Shown here one piece after another: positions 1 through 6,093 of a stretch of 9,297 nucleotides of DNA. Numbering within the stretch: position 1 is the stretch's first letter; every line of letters starts with the position of its first letter. Below the pieces are notes generated by a model, which worked only from the letters and a program-made list of their open reading frames with translations, ran no database searches and was not told the DNA's origin. Position numbers and translations under genes: made by a program. Source of the stretch: Candidatus Krumholzibacteriia bacterium (lineage in GTDB: Bacteria; Krumholzibacteriota; Krumholzibacteria; WVZY01; JAKEHA01); contig JAOTVO010000087.1 of NCBI GenBank assembly GCA_029863355.1, forward strand, positions 1-9,297, given 5' to 3'.

Positions 1-1
1 G

Positions 2-1054
2 CTGCCCGTCACGCCCTATGACGAGACGGTCGCGCGACTCTACGGCGACGGCGTGGAGTACATCTCGCTCCTGCCCGGGGTCGTCGAGTTCTTCCGGCCC
101 GACGTGCGGGCGCTGCTCTACGACGCGTCGGCGATCGCCGGCGAGCTGCGCTACGAACAGATCCACGTCTCGCCCAGCGCGATCGTCTACGAGCGGCGCC
201 AGCGAGAGAAATCCCCACGCTGGACGACCGTCGCACCGCTGGGCGGGACGCGGCCCGGCAGCGCGCCCTCGCCGGCCCCGTTCGGGGGGCGCGCCGCGCT
301 GGCACTGGGATCCGTCCTCGTGTCCGTCGACCTGGAGAGCGGGCGCCTCGACACCCTGTTCACGGCGCCCTCGCGACTGGCCGACGCCGCCTACTCGCCC
401 GGCGGCACGCGGGTGGCCTTCGTCGCCACCGCCGGAGGCAACGCCGACGTGCACGTGCTCGACCTCGCCACGGGGACCGCGCGCGCCGTCACCACCGAGC
501 GAGCGCGCGACGGCGAGCCGGCGTGGGACGGCGAAGGCGCGCTGCTGTTCGCGTCGGATCGCGCGGGCCCCTCGGAGATCTGGCGCATCGACCTCGCAGG
601 CGGCGAGCCCGAGCGCGTGACCCACGATGGTCCCAACGGCTACCCCGCCGTCTCGCCGGACGGCCGCCGCCTGGCGTGGGTGCGTCGCGGATCGGGCGTG
701 GCCGCGCTGGATCGCGAACGCGGGGTTGGCACGCGCTGGCCCTCGCCCCGCGACGTCGTGTCCGCGCCGGCGTGGAGCGCGGACGGGCACGTGATCGCCG
801 TGGCCGCCGCCGCTTGGGAGCGCGTCGATCTGTACCTGCTCGCCGCCGACGCCACGCGCGCGATGCGCATCGCCTACGGCCCCTCGCGCACGACGTCGCC
901 GCGCTGGCTGGCCGACGGCCGCGGCGTGCTCGCCATCGCCGAGCGCGGCGGCCGGGCATCGCTCGTCGCCATCGACGGCCTGGAAGCGCATATCGCCCGG
1001 CTGCGCGCGCCGGCGTCGGCGCGCACCCTCGTCCCCGCCGCCGGCGAGCGCTGA
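2..1054 (+). CDS. PD40/TolB-like beta-propeller protein, 5'-truncated by window edge
   Basis: The frame is open from base 2 to the TGA at 1052-1054, giving 350 visible residues; the true start lies outside the window. The GTG at 53 is only an internal valine and no ribosome binding site supports it. From about residue 100 the protein shows repeated blade motifs of the WD40-like PD40 family: YSPGGTRVAF (131-140), LLFASDR (181-187), VSPDGRRLAWV (217-227), WSADGHVIAV (258-267) and WLADGRGVLAI (302-312). These form about five blades with the usual spacing of 40-45 residues. Such propellers occur in TolB and in many exported or lipid-anchored proteins, and usually bind proteins or carbohydrate. 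The first 90 visible residues match no domain I recognise. With the N-terminus missing I cannot say whether it is exported or fused to another domain. It converges on the neighbouring operon and is not part of it. Confidence 0.8.
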   Translation: MPVTPYDETVARLYGDGVEYISLLPGVVEFFRPDVRALLYDASAIAGELRYEQIHVSPSAIVYERRQREKSPRWTTVAPLGGTRPGSAPSPAPFGGRAALALGSVLVSVDLESGRLDTLFTAPSRLADAAYSPGGTRVAFVATAGGNADVHVLDLATGTARAVTTERARDGEPAWDGEGALLFASDRAGPSEIWRIDLAGGEPERVTHDGPNGYPAVSPDGRRLAWVRRGSGVAALDRERGVGTRWPSPRDVVSAPAWSADGHVIAVAAAAWERVDLYLLAADATRAMRIAYGPSRTTSPRWLADGRGVLAIAERGGRASLVAIDGLEAHIARLRAPASARTLVPAAGER

Positions 1055-1060
1055 CGAGAA

Positions 1061-1087
1061 AGGCCGGCCCCGCCAAGGGACCGGCCT
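1061..1087 (-). terminator. GC-rich hairpin between convergent genes, possible terminator
   Basis: AGGCCGG (1061-1067) pairs with CCGGCCT (1081-1087). After a bulged A1080 the stem continues CCC (1068-1070) with GGG (1077-1079), giving 10 bp closed by a six-base loop. It lies 7 bases after the propeller gene's stop and 30 bases beyond the DUF4340 gene's stop. On the minus strand the stem is followed by TTCTC, a weak U-rich run; on the plus strand no T run follows. It therefore fits the minus-strand operon better, but the poor U tract keeps it uncertain. Confidence 0.4.
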
Positions 1088-1116
1088 CCCGGGAACGTGC
1101 GCTCGCGGCGAGCCGC

Positions 1117-2481
1117 TCAGGTGGTCTTCTCGCGCACCAGGTCGGCGCGCTTCACGCGCAGCTTGTCAAAGCTCTCCGCCGAGATCACGTAGTACCAGGG
1201 TCCGAAGCGCCGGTTGAGCGCGTCGGATCGCTCGTTCCCCGCATCGACGCGCCGCTTCCACCGGTCCCAGGCATCCTGGAGATTCTTGTTCTCGTAGTCG
1301 GCGTCCGTCCAGACGCTGTCCGGGCGCGACGCAAAGTCGCGGTTGGCCGGGCGCGGGGGCTCGGGAAAGAGCGTGGGGTCGAACGAGGCCGTGATCATCA
1401 GGTATCGGTTCTCGCCCGGCGCTCCCTCTTGCTGCGCGTCGCCGCCCGCGGTGACGGCCAGGCCGGTGCCGAAGGCGACCTCGCCGAAGCGGAGCGTGTA
1501 GGTGACGCCGTCCTTCGTGCGCACCTGCAGCTCGCCCTCGTTCGACACCAGACGCCCGTCGCGCGTGAAGTAGTAGCCCATGCTTTGCATCGCAAGCAGG
1601 TCCCCGTCGGTGATGCGCGCGTTCTCGTCGGCGCGCGTGAGCGTCGCCGAGAGCCACTCGGGCTTGGGGCGCACGCCCTCGATGGTCAGCTCGTCGACGG
1701 CGCGCACGAGGTTGTTCACCTTGTAGCGTTCGAGCTCTTCCTCCTCGGCCAGTCCCTCCATCTCCCAGTCGCTCTCGCCGGCGCGTACGAGCTTGATGTC
1801 GCCGCGCTCGTTCAGGCGGCCGGTCCGCTCGTCGACCGAGTAGTCCAACAGCCTCGTCTGCTCGATCTCCGAGGCATCCACCAGCATGAGGTCCGCCTCG
1901 ATCCAGTCCTTGAACGCCGTTGAGACGTCGAGGGTGATGCGCGCCCCGTACACCCGCTTCTGGCCCGGCACGCGCACCAGGCGGAAGTGCTCGCGTCCCT
2001 CGAAGGACTTGCCCACGATCAGGTCGGCGAGTACCACGTCGTTCTCGCCCTTGATGGTGATGCGCTGGCCGCGTCCCTGCAGATTCGGGTTGGTCTCGTC
2101 CAGCGGATCGACGACCCCGCACGCCGCGTGGTCGGCCGGGTTGTCGGTGCGGAAGTCGTCCTTGGTCACGCCGATCAGCCCCGCCGCGGTGCGGGCCAGA
2201 CGGTCGGCGCCGTCGGCGGGGTAGTCGTGGTGCGAGGGAATACTCCAGCGTCCGCCGCTGAAGGTGACCTTGAAGGGAACCGCGCTACCCGTCTCCACAT
2301 CGAAGTCGATGACCTCGAGCGTACGAGCTGTGTTGGGATCGGTGAACTCCGGGAAGAACGTCTCGCCCTGGTCGAAGAACGCGTCCGGCGCAACCTGCCT
2401 GGGAGCGGTCACCACCGCGATCAGCAACAGGGCGGCGGCGGCAGCGGCGTAGGTCAGGGTCTTCCTCGTCTCTGTGTTCAT
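1117..2481 (-). CDS. DUF4340 domain protein, membrane-anchored partner of GldG-like ABC exporter
   Basis: 454 residues. A short cytoplasmic N-terminus is followed by one hydrophobic helix (about 9-26), then a long hydrophilic, presumably periplasmic part. Residues about 55-200 follow the DUF4340 pattern: an FSGGRWSIP strand (74-82), a helix starting YPADGADRLART, a CGVVDPL segment where the family has its GL-DP motif (121-127), the VLADLIVG strand (150-157), and a segment ending in KDWIEADLML. The C-terminus (FGPWYYVIS, then a basic tail) is also typical. The ATG overlaps the stop of the GldFG gene by one base (TGATG), with GAGGAG three bases and GAGGAGG eleven bases upstream, so translation is probably coupled. 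DUF4340 proteins commonly sit next to GldG-family genes and are thought to belong to the same ABC complex; their biochemical role is unknown. Recognition of the family is strong; any function beyond that is inference. Confidence 0.88.
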   Translation of the reverse strand: MNTETRKTLTYAAAAAALLLIAVVTAPRQVAPDAFFDQGETFFPEFTDPNTARTLEVIDFDVETGSAVPFKVTFSGGRWSIPSHHDYPADGADRLARTAAGLIGVTKDDFRTDNPADHAACGVVDPLDETNPNLQGRGQRITIKGENDVVLADLIVGKSFEGREHFRLVRVPGQKRVYGARITLDVSTAFKDWIEADLMLVDASEIEQTRLLDYSVDERTGRLNERGDIKLVRAGESDWEMEGLAEEEELERYKVNNLVRAVDELTIEGVRPKPEWLSATLTRADENARITDGDLLAMQSMGYYFTRDGRLVSNEGELQVRTKDGVTYTLRFGEVAFGTGLAVTAGGDAQQEGAPGENRYLMITASFDPTLFPEPPRPANRDFASRPDSVWTDADYENKNLQDAWDRWKRRVDAGNERSDALNRRFGPWYYVISAESFDKLRVKRADLVREKTT

Positions 2482-5138
2482 CAGCTCCTCAGCCTCCTCG
2501 CGGCGGCGGCGCCTTCTTTCTCGCGTTTGCGTCGGCGCACGAAGATCACGATGCCCATCCCCAGCACGGGAATGGGCGGGATGAGACCGGCCAGCGTTCT
2601 TATGTTGCTCTGGATGGCGCGGATCTGCGATTCCATGCCCTCCTTGCTGCTCTCGATCTTGGCGTCGCGGTCCGCCTCGATGGTGGCGCGCACCGCCTCG
2701 AAGCGGCGGTTTTCGACCTCCTGCAGGTTACGCGCCATGATCTGCTTGGTCTGCTCGTCCAGGTCGGGACGGCCACGCACCTCGGCGACCTTTTCGTCGA
2801 GCCGTGCCTGGGCGTCCATGAGGGCCCGCTGTGCGTCCATCCGTGCCTGCTGCTCCTCGGCGGCGCGCCTCTCCGCGTAGGCCCGCGTCCTCGCCTCCAC
2901 CGTGGTGAGCGTGCGGTGCCGCACGCGCCGGTTGCGCAACTCGATGAAGGAGTCATCGCCTACGAGCACGTCGATGCAGTTCACGAAGAACGATACGTTG
3001 TCGAAACTCAGCCCTTCCACGCCGCGCCTGCGGATCTCGAAGAACTGCTCGGAGATGAAATCGATGTCGGCCACCACGATGACGTCGACGCGCGTGGTGT
3101 CGCCCAGCTCTACCTTCTCGCCCCGCACGCGCGCGGCGAGCACGTAGTCGCCCGGCGTGGCGTAGTGCGGTCCCGGGTTGGGCACCATGCCCACGCCGAA
3201 GAACGAGCGTTGCACCAGCTGCTCGTACGCCATCGAGCCCGAGACCTGGCTCGAGCGCAGGATCGGCTCGAAGCCGTACGGCGAGTCACCCGCCTTCATC
3301 ACCGTGCCCGGGAAGAGCATGACGAGCTCCTGCAGCCCCGCGCTGGCCGGGAACGCGTCGCTGAAGGTCTCCGGGTTCTGGTTACCCCGCCCCAGGAAGA
3401 CGACCTCGGGCGGCAGGCTGGCCAACTCGGGGTGGGGGTTGTAGCTGTCCCAGACGATCTGCGCCTTGTTCCACTGGATGCCGAGGGCCGCGAGCATCGT
3501 GTTGATGCCGCCCTTGGGCTCGGGCTGCGGCCCGCGATTGCGCATGAACGGGTTGACGTTGGCGCCGCTTTCCTCCGACGGGGACAGCCCCAGGTCGATA
3601 ACGGGCAGCGGGTCGACGAGGAGCAACGTGGGGCGCCCCGCCTCGATGGTGTCCTGGAGGTGGTTCATTTCCGCCTGCGAGAGCGACGACGGCAATACAA
3701 CGATTAGACCGTCGAGCTCCTCGGCGATGGAGTCGGTGGCCGCGATCTGCACCACCTCGTACTGCTTGCGCAGCTCGTCCACCACGGACCACGCCGGCTG
3801 GCTCTGAAAGGTGTTGAAGTCGAAGCCGCCGAAGATCCGCATCTGCGTGTTGAGGACGCCGACGCGTTTGCGCTGCGTGCGTGCCACCACGCGGATGGAG
3901 CGCGCCAGCTCGTACTCGGTGGGCAAGCCGCGGTCGAAGAACTCGACCACGTCCTCCTCCGCGCCGCACGTGAAGGCCACGCCCATGAAGACCTGCATCA
4001 CGTTGGAGCGCGCACTGCCTACGTCGGGCACGCCCACCGGCGTGATGCCGAACTTCTCGCGCGCCTCGCGCGCCTCCTCGCTGAACGGTTCGGTGTCGTG
4101 GACGACGAGCTGCACGCGCTCGCCGGCCGCGGCGTCGATCTCGCGCAGGAAACCGAGCAGGGTCTCGCGCGTCTGCACGTAGTGCTGCGGCACCTCCCGG
4201 CTCACGTAGGCCTGGATGAACACGGGGCGGTCGCCGGGGATTTCCTGGAGCAAGCCCCGCGTCTGCGCGGAGAGCGAGTGCAGCTTCTCCGCCGTTACGT
4301 CCACGCGCGCGCTCCCGCGCGACGCCATCGTCCCCAGGCTCACCAGCGCCACGGCCAGCGCCGCCGCGCGCGCGGCGTGGTGCACCCATACGCGCCGGCT
4401 GTTTGCGCTCTGCGGCCAGTGCCGGCGACCCAGGAGGATCACGTTGAGATAGAGCATGAGTGCCACGATGGACGCGAAGTACAGGAGGCCCGAGAAGCTC
4501 ACAACCCCGCGCGAGAAGTCGCCGAAGTGCTCGAAGACGGCCACGCGGGCCCCGAGCCCCTCGCCCCCCGCGCCCAGCACGGCCAGTATGGGGCGCACCC
4601 ACACGAAGAGCGCGCAGAAGATCGCGCCCAGGATGAAACCGATGGTGACGTTGGCGCTGAGCAACGACGCCACCATGCCCACGGCGATGAACGCCGCCCC
4701 CACCAGGAAGTAGCCCAGGTAGTTGCCGAGCATCAGTCCCAAGTCCGGGCGACCCAGCCAGAAGAGGACGACCAGATGGCTCAGCGAGAGAAGGAGCGCA
4801 CCGGTGTATATGCCGAGTGTGGCCAGGTACTTGCCCAGAACGATCTCCAGGTCGGTGGCCGGAAGCGTGAGCAGCAGCTCCTCCGTCCCCTGCTTGCGCT
4901 CCTCCGACCACACGCCCATGGTGATGGCGGGCACGAAGAACAGGAGCAGGTAGGGAAAGAGGCGGTTGAGCTGGTCCAGGTTGGCCAGATTGTTCAGAAA
5001 GAAGCGCTCCTGCCAGAACGCCGCCGACGCCGACAGGAAAATGAACAGCGTGATGAAGACGTAGCCCGTCGGGTTGCTGAAGTACAGCTTCAGGTCGCGC
5101 CGGGCCAGCGCCCTGACCACGGTCCAGTTGATGCGCAC
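2481..5138 (-). CDS. GldF-GldG fusion: ABC-2 type permease joined to GldG-family periplasmic domain
   Basis: 885 residues. Residues 1-240 are a GldF-like ABC-2 permease with about six membrane helices (27-42, 60-77, 104-127, 140-160, 165-188, 216-237) and the family segment WSEERKQGTEELLLTLPAT (77-95). A seventh helix (about 254-271) leads into GldG. There the hallmark RVDVTAEKLHSLSAQT (278-293) opens a large periplasmic region with the GldG fold, including a DGLIVVLPSSLSQAE segment. Residues about 747-848 form a charged coiled coil, followed by a last helix (849-867) and a very basic tail. In gliding Bacteroidetes GldF and GldG are separate; fused versions are known in other phyla, so this is probably a natural fusion and not an assembly artefact. 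It starts with GTG directly after the ATPase gene's TAA, with AAGGGGG eight bases upstream. It should pair with the upstream ATPase. The substrate is unknown. Confidence 0.9.
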   Translation of the reverse strand: MRINWTVVRALARRDLKLYFSNPTGYVFITLFIFLSASAAFWQERFFLNNLANLDQLNRLFPYLLLFFVPAITMGVWSEERKQGTEELLLTLPATDLEIVLGKYLATLGIYTGALLLSLSHLVVLFWLGRPDLGLMLGNYLGYFLVGAAFIAVGMVASLLSANVTIGFILGAIFCALFVWVRPILAVLGAGGEGLGARVAVFEHFGDFSRGVVSFSGLLYFASIVALMLYLNVILLGRRHWPQSANSRRVWVHHAARAAALAVALVSLGTMASRGSARVDVTAEKLHSLSAQTRGLLQEIPGDRPVFIQAYVSREVPQHYVQTRETLLGFLREIDAAAGERVQLVVHDTEPFSEEAREAREKFGITPVGVPDVGSARSNVMQVFMGVAFTCGAEEDVVEFFDRGLPTEYELARSIRVVARTQRKRVGVLNTQMRIFGGFDFNTFQSQPAWSVVDELRKQYEVVQIAATDSIAEELDGLIVVLPSSLSQAEMNHLQDTIEAGRPTLLLVDPLPVIDLGLSPSEESGANVNPFMRNRGPQPEPKGGINTMLAALGIQWNKAQIVWDSYNPHPELASLPPEVVFLGRGNQNPETFSDAFPASAGLQELVMLFPGTVMKAGDSPYGFEPILRSSQVSGSMAYEQLVQRSFFGVGMVPNPGPHYATPGDYVLAARVRGEKVELGDTTRVDVIVVADIDFISEQFFEIRRRGVEGLSFDNVSFFVNCIDVLVGDDSFIELRNRRVRHRTLTTVEARTRAYAERRAAEEQQARMDAQRALMDAQARLDEKVAEVRGRPDLDEQTKQIMARNLQEVENRRFEAVRATIEADRDAKIESSKEGMESQIRAIQSNIRTLAGLIPPIPVLGMGIVIFVRRRKREKEGAAAARRLRS
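2485..2499 (-). promoter_or_regulatory. Tandem ribosome binding sites for the DUF4340 gene
   Basis: Two purine-rich cores, GAGGAGG (2493-2499) and GAGGAG (2485-2490), lie inside the 3' end of the GldFG gene, 11 and 3 bases before the ATG at 2481. With the TGATG stop-start overlap they suggest re-initiation coupled to GldFG translation. Confidence 0.5.
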
Positions 5139-5885
5139 TTACGCCACCCCCTTCGCCGCGCCGGCGGTGAGCCGGTAGAAGGGCTTCTCCAGCGAGCCGT
5201 CCTCCTTGAGCGCGGCCGGAGCCCCGTCGAACACCATGTAGCCGTCGTTGACGAGCAGCACACGGTCGGCGACGGCGTCCACCTCCTGCAGGATGTGCGT
5301 GGAGATGAGGACGGTCTTGCTCATCGCGAGAACCTTGATGTTCTCCCGGAAGTCACGGATCTGGTTGGGATCGAGTCCCGCCGTGGGCTCGTCCATGATC
5401 AGCACGGCGGGGTCGTGCAGGAGCGCCTGCGCCAGACCCACGCGCTGGCGGTAGCCGCGCGAGAGCTTGCCGATCGGTTTCTCCAGCACCTCGGCGATGG
5501 CGCACTGCGCCGTCACCACCTGGACGCGCTCGTCCAGCCGCGCCGCGTCGAGCCCGCGCACTTGCCCGAAGAAGCGCAAGAGCTCCAGCGGTGTCATGTC
5601 GTTGTAGAGCGGCCCGTTCTCGGGTAAGTAGCCCAGGTGGCGCGCCGCCTGCAGACGCTGCGAGCCCACGTCGAAACCCGCGACGCGCGCCGACCCCTCG
5701 CTGGGCGCCAGATAACCCGTGAGGATCTTCATGGTCGTCGACTTCCCCGCCCCGTTGGGGCCCAGGAAGGCGACGATCTGGCCCTCCGGTATGGCAAAAG
5801 AAATGTCCTTGATGGCGACGAAGGGCCCGTAGTACTTCGACAGCCCCTTCGCCTCGATCATGATCCTGGCCGATGACTCTGCCAT
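5139..5885 (-). CDS. GldA-like ABC transporter ATP-binding protein
   Basis: 248 residues, a single nucleotide-binding domain that would hydrolyse ATP on the cytoplasmic face and drive the GldFG permease encoded next. All core motifs are present: Walker A GPNGAGKST (42-50), signature LSRGYRQR (141-148), Walker B VLIMDEP (161-167), D-loop GLD (170-172) and switch histidine H197. The Q-loop position reads GYLPENGPLY, with glutamate 89 where most ABC proteins have glutamine; this is usual in the GldA/ABC-2 exporter subgroup. The protein is shorter than typical GldA (about 300 residues) because it ends soon after the nucleotide-binding domain and lacks the long C-terminal extension. The ATG is preceded by GAGGAG four bases upstream, which favours it over the in-frame ATG at Met9. 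First gene of a three-gene operon. GldA itself is defined in Flavobacterium gliding; a gliding role here is not implied. Confidence 0.93.
   Translation of the reverse strand: MAESSARIMIEAKGLSKYYGPFVAIKDISFAIPEGQIVAFLGPNGAGKSTTMKILTGYLAPSEGSARVAGFDVGSQRLQAARHLGYLPENGPLYNDMTPLELLRFFGQVRGLDAARLDERVQVVTAQCAIAEVLEKPIGKLSRGYRQRVGLAQALLHDPAVLIMDEPTAGLDPNQIRDFRENIKVLAMSKTVLISTHILQEVDAVADRVLLVNDGYMVFDGAPAALKEDGSLEKPFYRLTAGAAKGVA
5147..5153 (-). promoter_or_regulatory. Ribosome binding site that supports the GTG start of GldFG
   Basis: AAGGGGG lies within the last codons of the ATPase gene, eight bases before the GTG at 5138. No other Met start exists before residue 74 of the permease, and that would remove the first helices, so this site decides the start. 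Confidence 0.5.
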
Positions 5886-5889
5886 GTCA

Positions 5890-5895
5890 CTCCTC
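5890..5895 (-). promoter_or_regulatory. Ribosome binding site of the ABC ATPase gene
   Basis: GAGGAG stands four bases before the ATG at 5885 and supports that start over the internal ATG eight codons further in. Confidence 0.55.
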
Positions 5896-5920
5896 GAGAC
5901 AACTATAGACGGGTTAAACA

Positions 5921-5948
5921 GTTACAGTGGACGTGCCCACCCGGGCAA
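5921..5948 (-). promoter_or_regulatory. Weak sigma70-like promoter candidate (proximal) for the ABC operon
   Basis: Read on the minus strand, TTGCCC (5943-5948) is followed after 16 bases by TGTAAC (5921-5926). Each matches four of six bases of the -35 and -10 consensus. It would start transcription near 5914, giving a leader of about 29 bases that still contains the GAGGAG site. This is a consensus match only, and the -35 overlaps the inverted repeat described separately. Confidence 0.22.
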
Positions 5949-6022
5949 CCACCTTATACAACGAACCACCTCGAGCGATTCCGAGAATCTCGCTGCGATT
6001 CCCGGTGGAGCAACCCGGGTGG
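5937..6022. repeat. Nested inverted repeat in the intergenic region, possible structured leader RNA
   Basis: The outer arms CCACCCGGG (5937-5945) and CCCGGGTGG (6014-6022) are perfectly complementary over 9 bp. Inside them CCACC (5949-5953) pairs with GGTGG (6004-6008) across a small internal loop (CAA opposite AGCAA). A separate inner hairpin pairs TCGAGCGATTC (5971-5981) with 5985-5998: 11 Watson-Crick pairs with a 2-base and a 1-base bulge and a 3-base loop. The octamer GCGATTCC also occurs twice exactly 20 bases apart (5975-5982, 5995-6002). No T run follows on either strand, so it is not a standard intrinsic terminator. It lies 72 bases after the kinase-like gene's stop and 52 bases before the ABC ATPase start. 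It could be a structured leader, a processed 3' end or a protein-binding site. The rest of 5886-6093 holds no gene I can support. Confidence 0.5.
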
Positions 6023-6044
6023 TGTGGTAAGCACGGCCCACGAG

Positions 6045-6071
6045 ATTAACCGAAGGGACAGTCGGGATCAA
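6045..6071 (-). promoter_or_regulatory. Weak sigma70-like promoter candidate (distal) for the ABC operon
   Basis: Read on the minus strand, TTGATC (6066-6071) is followed after 15 bases by GTTAAT (6045-6050), four of six matches each, with a short spacer. Transcription would start near 6038 and place the whole nested inverted repeat (5937-6022) in a leader of about 150 bases. The two promoter candidates imply very different leaders; neither is strong. Confidence 0.22.
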
Positions 6072-6093
6072 GGACGAAGTGCCGGCACCGAGC

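Noticed and set aside
523..1923. 466-codon plus-strand frame running through the propeller gene's 3' end into the DUF4340 gene's antisense
   Set aside because: It crosses the convergent gap and overlaps two supported genes in other frames; its first part is almost only Arg, Ala and Gly.
4098..5627. 509-codon open frame on the plus strand opposite the GldFG and ATPase genes
   Set aside because: It spans the junction of two well-supported minus-strand genes and has a His/Arg/Gln-rich, domain-free translation typical of antisense shadows.
5902..5907. TATAGT on the minus strand as a -10 box for the ABC operon
   Set aside because: It would start transcription at about 5895, cutting into the GAGGAG ribosome binding site, and it has no -35 partner.
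5953..5958. TATAAG on the minus strand as a -10 box
   Set aside because: It is a good -10 match, but the 15-19 bases upstream hold no acceptable -35 element, and the hexamer overlaps and adjoins the inner stem of the inverted repeat.
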